DNA of 64,000 bases from Plantago ovata (GCA_028274465.1 CM051456.1:64714753-64778752); one strand, 5' to 3'. Positions 19,966-32,995 are shown, counted from the first letter of the stretch. Numbers and translations are program-made. The notes: generated by a model not told the origin, from the letters alone.

Positions 19966-21829
19966 ATGGGTTTTAACTCCATTCCCCTAGACAAGCAGTT
20001 AACTTGATCTCCAGGTAGGCCTTTTGTTAGCGGATCCGCAATGTTATCTTTTGATTTCACATAATCCAAAGAGATAACTCCGGTGGAGATTAACTACCTA
20101 ATGGACTTATGTCTTCAACGTATATGTCTAGACTTGCCATTATACATTGTACTTCGTGCTCTCCCTAAAGCCGATTGACTGTCACAATTAATCGTTATAG
20201 TAGGCACGTGTTTATCCCAACATGGGATATCTTCCAACAGATCATGAAGCCACTCAGCTTCTTCTTCTGTTTTATCCAACACAATAAACTCAGATTCCAT
20301 AGTCGACCTTGAAGTGAGAGTTTGCTTGGATGATCTCCAAGACACTGCCCCTCCACCTATGGTAAATACATACCCACTAGTGGATTTGGAGTTCTTATTA
20401 TCGAATATCCAGTTAGCATCACTGTATCCTTCCAATACAGCTAGATATCTCGAATAATGTAAACCATAGTTGAGCGTGTGTTTCAAGTATCTCAATACTC
20501 TTTCCAACGCTACCCAATGGTTTTGTCCCGGATTTTGCATAAATCTTGCTAACATGTTGACCAGGTATGCTAAGTCCGGTTGTGTACAATTGGATATGTA
20601 CATAAGGCAACCAATGATTTGCGCATACCGTCCTTGTGCTATGGGTGTTCCATAATTTTTAGCAATACTTTTGTTTACGTCTATCGGTGCTTTCAGCGGC
20701 GATAGATCAAAAGCGTCGAATGTCTTTAGTACATCCTTGATGTAATGAGATTGTGAAAGTACTAACCCATCAGCAGCCTTAGAAATTTTAATTCCTAAGA
20801 TTACATCTTCTATGCCCATGTCTTTCATGTCGAACAATCCTTTCAACATGTTCTTGGTTTCCAAGATCAATTTGGGACTACTCCCAGTTATGAGCATATC
20901 ATCAACATAGAGACAAATCATTACGAAGGATTCCGAATCCCCTTTCACGTATAAACATTTGTCACATTCATTTATAGAGAAACCTCGAGATAATAACTCA
21001 TTATCGAATTTCTCATGCCATTGTTTAGGAGCTTGTTTCAGTCCGTACAATGATTTCACAAGACGACGAACTTTGCCTTCTTTCCAGGAACTATGTACCC
21101 CTCAGGTTGTTCCATGTATATTTCCTCTTCCAAATCACCATTTAGGAAGGCTGTCTTAACATCCATTTGGTGTATTTCAAAGTCATGTAGATCTTCCATG
21201 GCGATGAATACTCTTATGGATGTTATTCGTGACACAGGAGCATATCTGTCAAAGTAGTCTAGGCCTTCCTTTTGCTTGTAGCCTTTCACTACTAGTCTGG
21301 CCTTGTATTTGTTAATAGTTCCATCCGCTTTTAACCTGCGCTTAAGTATCCACTTGCAACCTAGTGGCTTGATTCACGGAGGAAGATCAACTAGTTGCCA
21401 AGTATTATTCTGTAGGATGGACCCTATTTCTCTTTCAATGGCTTCCTTCCATACAGGAGCATCGAGACTAGACAATGCTTCCTTAATTGTCTTTGGGTCA
21501 TTTTCTATCAAAAACGAGGTAAGAAAATCTGGACAAAAATTCTTTGGCTTCTTTGCACGTTCGGTACGTCGAGGTTCAATGTCATGAGTCTCTTTATTCT
21601 CTTTCATTGACTTTCTTTTACGTTTCTTCCCACCAATTCCAATGTCATGAGCCTTAGAATTCTCTTGCATTGAAACGTTAGGGAAACCACTAGATTCAAG
21701 ATCATGAGCCTTGGGTATCTCTTGACTTGAACGAGGAACCGTGCTAGAAGTCCCCACATTTGAACCATTGTCTTCATTTGGCACATAATTTTGATTTTCA
21801 ATGTCATGAGCCTTGGTTATCTCTTGCAT
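19966..21829 (-). pseudogene. Copia reverse transcriptase and RNase H of D (broken)
   Basis: On the minus strand: the start of RT (NNTWQLVDLPP, DRYAPVSRITSIRVFIA, MDVKTAFLNGDLEEE) at about 21829-21060; then SLYGLKQAPKQWHEKF and the catalytic YVDD box (CLYVDDMLITGS) near 20905; then RNase H with GYSDANW, STSGYVF, SRSTMESEF and a C-terminal KDNIADPLTKGLPGDQV ending near 19966. RT copies the RNA to DNA, and RNase H degrades the RNA strand. A few breaks. Positions 21830-22070 continue toward integrase in decayed form. Confidence 0.9.
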
Positions 21830-22070
21830 TGAAGTTTCATTCTTGCCAAGATCACTTTCTTGAATTTTTCAGAAAATTCAAGTCCTTCTTTTCTTTTCTA
21901 GGAAAGGTATTTTCAATGAAATACGCGTTCCTTGATTCAATGATTGTCCCCACATTAATATCACTTATTTCAGATCGATGAACCAAAAATCAATAAGCAC
22001 TACTATTATTTGCATATCCTATGAATATGCCATCAATAGTTTTCGGACCAATCTTTACTTGTTTAGGCTT

Positions 22071-23331
22071 TGATGACAGTGTTTTTTACACTATCATTAA
22101 GTTCTTTTTCACCAATTTAGCTATCCTCTAGTATGCATTTTAGTGCATTTTGTTAGAATAGTGTCACGTTTCCATTTTCTTTGTTATTTTCAAGACTTAG
22201 GTGAAAATCGCATTTTGGATATGAATCATGGCGAAACATTGTGCAACAACATCACCCGTGGTGTGTCAAGGAGTACCGGGACATGTTTCCAGGCCAAATG
22301 ACCGAGTTTTGGAGCTCAAAGTCGTGCCAAAGACCAAGAATCGAAGACTTGGAGGAAGAAAAGCACGAGGAGAACTCTGCCCGTGCCAGGCGCACCGCCT
22401 GGTGCCGGGCGGTCCGCCTGGGAGGTTCCGACAGCTGATATATATAATTTGTAAAGTTGCGAATTTTCAGATCTTAGATCATAATTTTGCACACATAAAC
22501 CCTAGAGCTTGTTCTGGGTTTTCTTTGACTTAGAATTACTTTTTCTTAGAGATTTGGAGCATCAAGGGAGAGATTTGGACATCTTTTGATCTCACCTTGC
22601 TAGAAACTTGTGAGTTTAGCAATTCATCGGAGATGGACAACCCTCGGTGGTAAATTTATATCTCACCTTTTTCATACTATATCTTTCAATTCAATTATGT
22701 TTTCATCTATGATTGCTATTGTTGATCTTGATTTTGATATGAGTAGCTAAATTTCTTATTGGTGATAGTATGTAAATTCATAGCTATGGTTCATATTGTG
22801 CATGATTGAGTTTCTGAGTCTTTTACTTGTATTATAATTGTTTTATTCGATTCTTGGATCCGACAAATCCAAATATCTTCGTATAAAAGTTTTAGAAACA
22901 CTAGAAAAATTCAAGATCATCGATTCAATATATATAATTATCAAGTACTGCTTGAACTAAGCCTGACAACCTTAGCCAAGTATTAGTATAGATATGAAGC
23001 TTTCAAAATACATGTCTGAAATTTGTCTTTTGGTGTTTGTTAATTCAAATTACTTTTAAAGCAGTACGTGTTGCAGTTTCTTGCATAATTAGAACCCGAT
23101 GCTTAGAATGAGCATTACTATCACCAGCTCTCGTTATATATTGTTGAGTTAAGCTAAGTTGAATTTGTTTTCTGAATTTATATTAGTTATTATAGTTAAA
23201 GCTAGTTAAGTCCCTAGAGATCGACACTCGAGGTCATCTTACCTCTGCTCTACGTGTTTTGTGTAGTTGTGAGTTGCCCATTGGCTAAAACAAATTTATT
23301 TGATGTTCGAGTCTGAGAATCTCGTTCATCA
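22071..23331 (+). repeat. 5' LTR of B
   Basis: 1,261 bases, TGATGACAG to CGTTCATCA. It holds a palindromic GC-rich module (22384-22425, core AGGCGCACCGCCT and GGCGGTCCGCC) followed by a TATATATAA box at about 22436-22446. Confidence 0.92.
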
Positions 23332-23334
23332 AAT

Positions 23335-23352
23335 TGGCGTCGTTGCCGGGGA
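23335..23352 (+). other. Primer-binding site of B (tRNA-Asp type)
   Basis: TGGCGTCGTTGCCGGGGA lies three bases after the LTR and differs at one base from the complement of the 3' end of plant tRNA-Asp. Confidence 0.9.
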
Positions 23353-23521
23353 CTTTTACTCCTTTTTACTCTTTAGCTTATTTGTATTTTCAGCATTGAA
23401 CTCCTAGGATAAGTGATCTTTGTTTGTCTAGTTTAGTGATTGATTTCCAGATCTTGGTGGGTTCTAACAGGACTAATTTTTGGTTGTGAGTTACTCCTGT
23501 CACAGATATCCAGGTTTTGTG
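23353..23521 (+). other. Leader of B
   Basis: A short untranslated leader between the primer site and the gag start; no motif recognised. Confidence 0.6.
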
Positions 23522-24676
23522 ATGGCTCGCCCACTTTTGAAATCATGGGTCAACCCAACCGGGAACGGATGAGAGGTCCAGCTATTGTCCTTTCTGCTAC
23601 TACGTGTGATTTGGAGATTAAAAATCACATGTTCCATTAGCTTCCGAAATTCTACGGGATGGCTAAGGAGGATGTTATGGGATTCTTGAAAGACATTGAG
23701 AATTTCATTAACAATCTCCCAAGGCCTGGAGCAGGAATTACGGATGATGAGTTGCGAATGAAGGTTTTTTCTATGGGACTCGGTGATAGAGCAAAAGCAT
23801 GGTTGGGCACTCTGGAGGCCGGATCACTCGACACCTGGGGGAAGGTGTTTTCTGCTTTTATGGAGAAATATTTTTCCCATACCTTGACTATCGCACTAAA
23901 GGCATAAATCAGCGGTTTCAAGCAAGATTATGATGAAACCATCTACACTGCTCTGGAGAGGTTCAAGGACCTCAAGAAAAAGTGCCCACACCATGGGATG
24001 GATATCTCTGATCTAGTTCAACACTTCTACAATGGGCTCACGTATGAGAGCCAACAAATGGTAGATTTTCAGTGCCATGGGAATATTTGGGAGGAGACCG
24101 CCGAGGATGTGTGGGCGATTTTTGAGAGGCTTGCGAAGGGGTCTCAGTTCAAAGATCCAAGAGCCATAGGTAAGAGGCGTGGAATTGAAGTTCCAGCAAA
24201 ACCTGAGGTTCAGGTGAATGGTGTGGTGTGTAAGAACTATGGGCATGGGGCTCATATGTGTAGATCAGATTTAGCAAAAGAAGATGTTTACTGGGTAGAC
24301 CATAGTAATCGCTACTACGGAAATGACCATTGTGAAAATCCTGCTCCTAAGGCCGAAGCATCTAAATCCAAGTCCGCTACTCTCTTGGATAATTTACAGA
24401 AATTAGTAGATTTCACCCAGGGATTTCTGAAACTTTATGACGAGGATTCATAAAAGACAAGGGGTCGGCTAGATCAATTGGAGGCAAGTACTAAGCTTGC
24501 ACACCAAAAGATGCAGGAGTTGATAGACCGTGGAGCGAGTAAGGAGCAAGGGAAGTTGCCCAGTAATACGGAGAGATCAATGTCGATCACTTTGGTAGGA
24601 GATCTTCCTGTGGAGATCATTGTGTCTAGCGGAAGTGCAACCATTAAGAAGGTTGCTGAGTGCAAGTGTTGTGCAC
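23522..24676 (+). pseudogene. Gag of B, upstream part (broken; interrupted by C)
   Basis: Begins MARPLLKSW at 23522. The gag domain shows KVFSMGLGDRAKAWLGTLEA, KKCPHHGMDISDLVQHFYNG and IWEETAEDVWAIFERL. A zinc-knuckle-like segment follows (VCKNYGHGAHMC), and then ASTKLAHQKMQELIDRGASK just before C. It is clearly homologous to the gag of J and E. Several breaks. The remainder, with protease, resumes at 30393. Confidence 0.88.
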
Positions 24677-25970
24677 TGATGAACCGAGAGTTGTCGGGTC
24701 CTGATTAAACAAATAAATTTGTTATTTAGCCAAAGGCAATTCACGACTACAACGAAAACCGTAGTGTAGCAGTAGAATGACCTCGAGTGTCGTTTTCTAA
24801 GGACTATAACTAGCTTTATCAAATCTAATTTAGAATATAAAAACAGCAGACGGAATAGCAAAGGTTTTTCTAACAGATAATGGAGATTCGTAATAGTATG
24901 ATCCTTCAAAGCATAACGGGTTAGATAATCATGCGTAAATTCCTCGGTCTTGCATGGAGATCTTTGATCAATCAATTGTCCTGTTGTAATTATTAAACAC
25001 TACGAAGATATATATACTGACAAGTCAAACACTATTGTCCAATTGTGTTCCGTAATTATTCAACACTACGAAGATATAGATATGCAGAGGTCGACAAGGG
25101 TCCAATTGTGCATAATAACTAATCAACATACGAAGATATAGGTTGCGTCTGATCAACGAAATAAAGCAATAACACGGAGTATAATGCGCGATATAGCCAT
25201 TAGCATGATTATCAACCCTTCGCTAAGAATTCACATACTACCACCAACGATAAGTTTAGCTACTCATAGTTGTCATGCAATCAACAGAAATCATTGAAGA
25301 AAACATGTTGAAAGATATATAAAAATAAGTAGAGTAAACCGTAAGATACAATGTTACCGAAGGTTGTCAGTCTCCGAAGAATCGCGATCTTACAAGCTCC
25401 AAACTGCTATGAAAAAGTGTCTCCTAAGCTACGAACCCCCAGAACAGGCTCTGGGAAGTTCCTACCTAAAACTATAGAGAAAGGTGAGAGAATAGGTCTG
25501 GAAAAGTATGAATTTCAGAGAAAAACTGAGCAACTATATATAGGCCTCGAATTTGTGTGGGGCGAAGGGCCCCACACACCGGGCGATTCGCCTGGTGTGG
25601 GGCGATTCGCCCCACGTCCCGGGCGAGCGGAATTCTGCATTTTCGACGCGTTTTTGGATTTCTTCCCCTTTTCGAACTCGGTTTCTGACTTCTAGTGGCC
25701 TTCTAACCTCCAGATTCGGCCCCTAGACTCCAAATCCTATCCGGAAACCTTCAGATACTCCAAATAGGCTTCTGGAACACCAATTCCTTGTCAACTTCAA
25801 TATAATTTCCCTGAAATCCTTGTTTTTCAACCAAAACCTGTAAAATAAAAACTAAAGGGAAACGTGACACTATTCTAATAAAATGCACTAAAATATAGCT
25901 AAATTAACATAGAGGATAGCTAAAATAGGTGAAAACGACTCAAATGAAAGTGTAAAATATACATTCATCA
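24677..25970 (-). repeat. 3' LTR of C
   Basis: 1,294 bases, bounded on the plus strand by TGATGAACC and ATTCATCA. The GC palindrome module lies at 25556-25628 (core GGGCGATTCGCC), adjacent to a TATATATAG box read on the minus strand. Confidence 0.92.
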
Positions 25971-27473
25971 AACTCCCTAAACCGAACCTTTGCTTGTCCT
26001 CAAGCAACTAAGCTAGACTCTAATGCAAAAAACAATGCAACACATAAAATGGAGTCTCATGTCAAATAAAATGAACTAATCTACTGAATCTATCAAATAA
26101 GATATGAACAAAAACCATATAAATCAAAGCATGAATATAGGTTGAAGAATACCTCGATTGACTCATACACATCCACATAAGCACTTATGTCAAGACAAGA
26201 TAGTCTCTCGTAACATTCTCTACCTGGACCTAGTCAGTGATGACGTAATGAAGCATGCTAAGATACGAATGGTTGTCCCGTGCCTATGAAACTGAGGACT
26301 TACTGTTGTTCACCAAGTTTAAGACTTTCCCTCAAAGAGGTCGAACCAGTACTGGCTCTCATCAAACGAAGGAGGGTTCCCTATAAAAGATAACACTCCC
26401 CTATTCTACCCATCTCTCAAGTAAAGTCTTAAACTATTCACCACTTCCTGAATGGCAGGACGAGGGTGGTCTAGAACAGATGACACTCAAAAACAAAAGA
26501 CAAAAAATAGAAAATTACAACACGATTACGAACATTACAAGAATTGGAAAATTTGACACAACACTTTGCTAAACTGCTATTTGGCTTTCTTTTTTGGACC
26601 CTTCTTTGCTTTTTTGGGGTCTTTTCTCTTTTTTTTTTTTCTTTTTTTCTTTCCAGTTTCTTTTTTCTTTCCTTTTTTCCTGGAATTTTTCTTTTCTTTT
26701 TTTTTCGATTTTTTTTTTTTAGCCAGCAGTAGCATAACAAAAAGAGAGAAAATGACTCACACGACTTCCCCAAACCTATTCGAAAGAATAGGTTGGAGTA
26801 CAAAATTTACGAGAAAGGAAAAATAAACTCACAATACGGAAATGAAAAACGAAAAACAAGTCTAATGATAGTGTAACCCCTTCCCCAAACCTATTCGGAA
26901 GAATAGGTTATAAACAAAGGATCACACAACCTCACACTACCTCCTTCCTAGGCATTTAGCAATCTCAAAGCATGGTGAAGACTTGTAGCCTCTTAGGTAC
27001 ATAATTACTTGGGAAAACAACCATAAGACCCTAACATGCATCATCCTATTATAAAGTCCTTCGTGAACCGAAGTAGAGAAAACACCACTAAGTGATGTCG
27101 AGACTACCAAGCTTAACTAAGTGCAATACATAAATGTGACAAGCCAAGCGAGAAAAACCTCAAACAAATTCATAGAGATGAAGCATATGATTAATGGCAT
27201 AGTTAGTTAATCTACCCAATAAAAAAGTTCAAAAAATTCGGCAATAAACTCCATATAAAACATGCAAGACTATCCTAGGATGAATGCAGCAAATGCAACC
27301 TAAAAAACTAAGAAAGCGGTAAACGTGCAAATGCAATTAAAAAACAAGATACCATACTCAACATCACAAAGCCAAACAATACTTAACATCATGGTTCACA
27401 TCCCATCCCCCTCATGAAACTTAAGCTAGTCCCTAGCAAAAGAGAATGAGTAAATAAAAAGTGATACTAGATG
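25971..27473 (-). other. Conserved non-coding 3' module of C
   Basis: Read on the minus strand it ends with the polypurine tract GGTTTAGGGAGTT at 25985-25971, preceded by the hairpin TTGCTTGAGGACAAGCAA (26007-25990). Further upstream are a purine-rich tract (about 26735-26600) and two AACCTATTC/GAATAGGTT hairpins near 26768-26792 and 26887-26909. The plus-strand frames over the T-rich part are composition artefacts. The module is shared with J, G and, less closely, B. Confidence 0.8.
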
Positions 27474-28830
27474 TTACCGAACGGTTTGGCCTCGGTCGGC
27501 TGAGTATTCAAGAATGGACTCAAGAGTACCTCCCCACAGTGGCCGCCATTCTCTTGGTCCGATGTAGCAAAGAGACCTAGGAAGCTTCAAAGATCTCACC
27601 ATGGTGAATGGACTGGTTTGCTTTGCAGGCATATCCAATAAGGACTTTATCAATAGGAGGACATTCACTTTGACTTCATCGAGGTGCTTGTTTAGTGGTG
27701 GCTCCTGTGTATCTTGCTTGTCAAGCTTTCCACCTCGGAGGAGTAGATTCACTTCTTTGTACTTAAGAACCTCAGTAGTAACGGAAGGAAGTGGCTTTGG
27801 ATTGATGCGAATGTATGCGAGTAAAGAAACAGGGGAGCAGGGGTCATCCAGCTCACTGGTCATGGGAGGCGGTTCTCCCCCCATGCTGGGCGACTCGCCC
27901 CCCACCTCCAGGGGGGCGTCGCCTTCCAATCCCTTCTACTCTTCAAGTTTTCGAACCTCTTCTACTTCAGCACAATTCAACAAGCTGAATTCTTCCGTAA
28001 GATGCTCAGTTACTTCAACTTCTTCAACAACTTTTGCTATACGAAGGTCATCTTCAACTTGCTCGGCATGTGCATCTTCCTCACTGATTTCTTCGGCTTC
28101 AAAATACTCCTCGGATGAGCTTCCTGCTTCACCTCGATCTACTTCCTTTGCGGTGATGTGAATTGGTATGACCTCATCGGATTGTGTTGAACCTCTGGCG
28201 TTCTTACGGAGGACTTCTTCTGCCTCGTCGACCGTACATTCTCCTAGAGCGCCGCTCAACCGATCCACTCTAAGTCGTTCCTCTTCACGAAGTCCACCAA
28301 CGAAGCACCAAATCAACTCCCCATCTTCGAAACGGTGATGGGGGCACTCACGTTTATACAGCTCAAAACGTTCGTAGGCATCACAAAACTGCTCATACTC
28401 TCCTTGCTCGAAATATTGGATCCTATCACGTCAGGCAATTGTCTCATGATAGGGCATGAACCGCGCCAAGAACTCCTCTACTACTTGGCCTTGGAGATTT
28501 CAGCGATCCTGGTTCTAACCTTGCAATCCAACGCCTCGGCTCATACCCCAGAGTAAAAGAAAATAATTTCCTGCACAATTGGTCCTAAGTAAACCCTTCT
28601 GCTGGAATTCTTTCTATTTCCTTCTCATAGGATCGAATGAAACTCCATGGGTCCATCCCTACTCCATCTTCGTACCTTGGTAAGTACCTCACCATGGACT
28701 TTGTCACCTCATACCTCCTTAACTCATCTTCCAGGTATACGGAAGATCCTCTCCTCACCTGCGAGAATTGGGGTGTCATGCGAGCGCGCATGGACTTCAT
28801 ATCTGTATTTTTGTAGTAAGAGCAACTCAA
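27474..28830 (-). pseudogene. Gag-like coding region of C (broken)
   Basis: Starts near 28830 on the minus strand. It shows RYLPRYEDGVGMDPWSFIRSY (here cut to RYEDGVGMDPWSFIRSYEKE), then LIWCFVGGLREEERLRVDRL, like the gag segment around the CPHH motif in J and E. An acidic stretch follows (SSSEEYFEAEEISEED), then a C-terminal part with LDEVKVNVLLLIKSLLDMP that resembles the pre-protease region of Athila-type gag. The GC palindromes at 27864-27923 lie within this frame and encode Gly/Pro-rich sequence. No zinc knuckle or protease is seen. A few breaks. Confidence 0.65.
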
Positions 28831-29053
28831 AACTAAAAATTAGTTCTATTAGCGTAATCAAACACAATATCACCAAAATTTCCGAGAGCACAAACACGTA
28901 AGGTAACCAAGATCAGATTAGATGAATTTACTGAAGAAGATAGGAGGAAAGAAATATGGTAAGAAAGTGAAATTATTGAGAGACAATCCAAGAGCTGTTC
29001 TGGGGGTTGAATGCTGAAAATATAAACAAATTAAACAGAAAAAAGGAGTATAG
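28831..29053 (-). other. Leader of C
   Basis: An A/T-rich untranslated leader between primer site and gag start. Confidence 0.6.
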
Positions 29054-29071
29054 TTCCCGGCAACGGAGCCA
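29054..29071 (-). other. Primer-binding site of C (tRNA-Asp type)
   Basis: On the minus strand TGGCTCCGTTGCCGGGAA, two mismatches from the tRNA-Asp complement, three bases from the LTR. Confidence 0.85.
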
Positions 29072-29074
29072 ATT

Positions 29075-30387
29075 TGATGAACCGAGAGTTGTCGGGTCCC
29101 GATTAATCAAATAAATTTGTTATTTAGCCAAAGGCAATTCACGACTACAACGAAAACCGTAGTGTAGCAGTAGAATGACCTCGAGTGTCGTTCTCTAAGG
29201 ACTATAACTAGCTTTATCAAATCTAATTTAGAATATAAAAACAGCAGACGAAATAGCAAAGGTTTTTCTAACAGATAATGGAGATTGGTGATAGTATGAT
29301 CCTTCAAAGCATAACGGGTTAATAATCATGCGTAAATTCCTCGGTCTTGCATGGAGATCTTTGATCAATCAATTGTCCTGTTGTAATTATTAAACACTAC
29401 GAAGATATAGATACTGACAAGTCAAACACTATTGTCCAATTGTGTTCCGTAATTATTCAACACTACGAAGATATAGATATGCATAGGTCAACAAGGGTCC
29501 AATTGTGCATAATAATTAATCAACATACGAAGATATAGGTTGCGCCTGATCAACGAAATAAAGCAATAACACGGAGTATAATGCGCGATATAGCCATTAG
29601 CATGATTATCAACCCTTCGCTAAGAATTCACATACTACCACCAACGATAAGTTTAGCTACTCATAGTTGTCATGCAATCAACAGAAATCATAGAAGAAAA
29701 CATGTTGAAAGATATATAAAAATAAGTAGAGTAAACCGTAAGATACAATATTATCGAAGGTTGTCAGTCTCCGAAGAATCGCCATCTTACAAGCTCCAAA
29801 CTGCTATAAAAAAGTGTCTCCTAAGCTACGAACCCCCAGAACAGGCTCTGGGAAGTTCCTACCTAATACTACAGAGAAAGGTGAGAGAATAGGTCTGGAA
29901 AAGTATGAATTTCGGAGAAAAACTGAGCAACTATATATAGGCCTCGAATTTGTGTGGGGCGAAGGGCCCCACACACCGGGCGATTCGCCTGGTGTGGGGC
30001 AATTCGCCCCATGTCCCGGGCGATTCGCCCGGGAGTAAAATTCGCGGAATTCTGCGTTTTCGACGCGTTTTTGGATTTCTTCCCCTTTTCGGACTCGGTT
30101 TCTGACTTCTAGTGGCCTTCTAACCTCCAGATTCGGCCCCTAGACTCCAAATCCTATCGGGAAACCTTCAGATACTCCAAATAGGCTTCTGGAACACCAA
30201 TTCCTTGTCAACTTCAATATAATTGCCCTGAAATCCTCGTTTTTCTACCAAAACCTGTAAAATAAAAACTAAAGGGAAACGTGAGACTATTCTAATAAAA
30301 TGCACTAAAATATAGCTAAATTAACATAGAAGATAGCTAAAATAGGTGAAAAACACTCAAATGAAAGTGTAAAATATACATTCATCA
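29075..30387 (-). repeat. 5' LTR of C
   Basis: 1,313 bases, matching 24677-25970. The palindrome module (29952-30034) carries one more GGGCGATTCGCCC unit than the other LTR. TATATATAG (minus) lies near 29933-29941. Confidence 0.92.
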
Positions 30388-30392
30388 TGCAC

Positions 30393-30949
30393 AAGGTGAG
30401 CCTCCCCTGGCCAAGAAGGAGGATAAAGACCTTGGATTCGAAGGGAGTGATGAATATGATGAAGATCCTGAACCAATTCCTGATAGCTTTGATGTTAAGG
30501 TTGGGATTGGTAGCTTAGATGATATCCATGCCACACTTGATACGTGAGCATTCTCTAATGTGCTTCCAATGAATGTGTTTGAGAAGAGTGGTTTGGGAGA
30601 GTTGGAGAAACATAAAGCCATTGTGCAGCTAGCAGATGGATCCTTTGTGAGGCCGAAAGGTATTGTTAGGAATGTGTTGATGAGGATTGGTGACACTTCA
30701 GTTTGCACCAATTTCGTTGTGATGCCGGCATCAAGATATGGGATGAGTGATGTAGTTCTCTTGGGACGAGGTTTCTTGACCAAGGTGCGCTCTGTGATCG
30801 ACACGTACCAGAGAACCTACACTATTGAGGTAGATGGCGAGCAACATACGTTGCAAGCCGTTCCTGATCCTAATCCACAGTTAATTGTTCCTCACCCCAT
30901 AGGCTTTATGGCCCTGCTGCGTTTGTTCATTCTCATTCTCAGGTACTAG
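30393..30949 (+). pseudogene. Aspartic protease region of B (broken)
   Basis: Continues the host frame after C. It has an acidic linker (EDLGFEGSDEY-like) and a retropepsin-like domain with HATLDT at the active site, QLADGSFVRPKG, NFVVMPAS and VVLLGRGFLTKV. Protease would mature the gag polyprotein in the particle. The frame ends near 30949 and no RT follows. The same domain is seen in J and E. Confidence 0.85.
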
Positions 30950-32995
30950 GTATGAGGAAGAGATCCATGAAGGGGAAGGCTAGTACCCGTCCTGGTAGGA
31001 GATGAAGGAAATGAAGAAGTCGAGTCAGAGACTAATAAATGATGGCGCTTTTCGGGAGGCAACCCGGAGTTTTATCGCTTTCTTGCATTGCATGCATACA
31101 TTCAATATTTAGTTGTTTTTCTCCATGTGTTAGTGTGTGTTTTTGGTGATAAAATAGGTAAAAAGGTGGTATTTTTTAAGTTCGGGGATGATAAACTCGG
31201 ATCCAATGCTCTGCCGCTCCCAGGCGGTCCGCCCCTCACACGGGGCGGTGCGCCCGGCAGAGGCAGAATGCCTGGGCGCCTCTGCCGCTCCCAGACGAAC
31301 CGCCCCTCACACGGGGCGGTGCGCCCGGGAGAGGCAGAAGCCTGGGCACCCCAGGCGGGCCGCCCCTCTCATGGAGCGGTGCGCCTGTGGGCGCCAGAGC
31401 CTCGGGTGTCCAGATTTTCATCCGGACACCATGAACCACCCCCGTATGCAAACATATTGATCTTTTTACCATTTTTATCATCCGTTTTGGTTTCTCACGA
31501 GTTTCATTGAGTAATACAGGTTACAGGTACCCTTCCAGCTCTCACCCAACATCCACTTTCGACGTTCGGGACGTACGACGAAGTTCAGGTTTGGGGGGGT
31601 TATCTCTGGGTATTCCAATGGCTTCTTTTTCTCATTTCAACTCGTGAAAGCCTTTGTTTGCACGTTTACCACTTTCTTAGGATTAGTTTGTTCGTATGCA
31701 TTCATCCTTAGTCTAGTTTTGCATGTTGTTGTGTGGAGTTTATTGCCAAATATTAAGAACTTTTTTATTGTATAGACTAAGTGTTTTTGACCATTGACCA
31801 TGCATTGCATTTCTATGGAATAGTTTGAGGTTTGTCTCGCTTGGCTTGTCATATTCGTATGTGCACTAGTTAAACTTGGTAGTCTCGACATCATTATGTG
31901 GTGTTTTCTCTACTGCCGTTCACGAAGGCCTTATAAAATGTTGCATGTTGGAGTCTTTGGTTGTATTCTCGTGTAATTATGTACCTAAGAGGCAACAAGT
32001 CTTCACCTCGCTTTTTTGAGATTGCTAAATGCCTAGGAAGGAGGTAGAGTGAAGTGTGTGATCCTTTGTTTGAAACCTCTTCTAACGAATAGGTTTGGGG
32101 AGGGGGTTACTTTTGTTACGACTTGTTTTCCGTATAGTGGAGTCGTGTTGAGTTTGTTTTTCTTCTTCTTTGTGAGTTTGTGCTCCAACCTATTCTTTCG
32201 AATAGGTTCGGGGAGGTCGTAGTCGTTGTTATTTCTTTTCATTGTTGCTACATCTGGCTATATACAAAAAATAAAAAAAAAAGAAGAAAAAATTGAAAAA
32301 ATCTATTCTAGAAATCTGGAAAAATAAATAAAAAAGGAAAAGAAAATAAATAAAAAAGAATGAGACCCAAAAAAAACAAAAGAAGGGTCCAAGCAAGCCA
32401 AAAAGCAGATTAGCAAAGCGTTGCATCACTTTTCAGCTTTTGTAGTAGTTTGTAATCGAGTTGTAAATTCTTCCTTGTATTTTCGTGTCGCCTAGTCCAA
32501 GGCCTGTTCTAGACCACCCTCGTCCTGCCATTCAGGAAGTGGTGAAGAGTCTTTGCTCTAAGAGTCGGGTAGAATAGAGAAGTGTTGTCTTTTAGGGAAC
32601 CCTCCTTCGTTTGATGAGAGCCAGTATTGGTCCGACCTCTCTTGAGGGAAAGTCTCACTTGGTGAACAGTAGTAAGCCCGCAGTTTCATAGGCACGGGGC
32701 AACCATTTTTATTTTAATATGCATCATTACGTCGTCATTGACTAGGTCCAGGTAGAGAATGTTACGAGAGACTCCCTTGTTTAACAAAGTGCTTATGTGA
32801 ATGTGTATAGGTTCAATCGAGGCATTCTTCAACCTACTTCCATGTTAGATTTGTATGGTCTTTGTTCATGAGCATTTGGTAGATACAATAGATTAGTTTT
32901 TCTTGTTTAACATGAGACTCTCTTTGTATTGCATGTAGTTTGCATAGAGTCTAGCTAGTTGCTTGAGGACAAGCAAATGTTCGGTTTGGGGAGTT
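30950..32995 (+). other. Non-coding 3' region of B
   Basis: Contains in order: CGGGAGGCAACCCG (31053-31066); a GC-rich tandem palindromic repeat (31209-31400); GGTTTGGGGGGG (about 31591); two hairpin-plus-G-tract units (about 32074-32107 and 32189-32218); an A-rich tract (32265-32400); the hairpin TTGCTTGAGGACAAGCAA (32959-32976); and the polypurine tract GGTTTGGGGAGTT ending at 32995. Open frames here are shadows. Confidence 0.8.
31209..31400 (+). repeat. GC-rich tandem palindromic repeat in B
   Basis: Units start at 31209, 31280 (period 71) and, in shortened form, about 31341. Each holds CCCAGGCGGTCCGCC-like and CACGGGGCGGTGCGCC-like palindromic cores. The same core type (AGGCGGTCCGCCT) occurs in both B LTRs. 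Confidence 0.88.

Larger units (their letters stand above)
24677..30387 (-). mobile_element. Element C: gag-only Athila-like element nested in B
   Basis: 5.7 kb, minus strand, flanked by the target duplication TGCAC (24672-24676 and 30388-30392). LTRs are 24677-25970 and 29075-30387 and differ by about 2.3%. On the minus strand: tRNA-Asp type primer site, gag-like coding part, a 1.5 kb conserved non-coding 3' part, polypurine tract. It shows no protease, RT, RNase H or integrase. The coding part has a few breaks. Younger than its host B, as the nesting requires. Confidence 0.93.

Noticed and set aside
26544-26826. Phe-rich plus-strand frames in C, and similar ones in J and G
   Set aside because: Low-complexity poly-pyrimidine sequence read as Phe/Ser/Leu; it is the complement of a non-coding purine tract.
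27601-28161. 186-codon plus-strand frame in C
   Set aside because: It is the shadow of the minus-strand gag-like coding region, Ser-rich through the antisense of acidic codons.
31209-31400. CRISPR-like array
   Set aside because: Repeats are few, diverged and palindromic throughout, with no unique spacers, in a plant retroelement.
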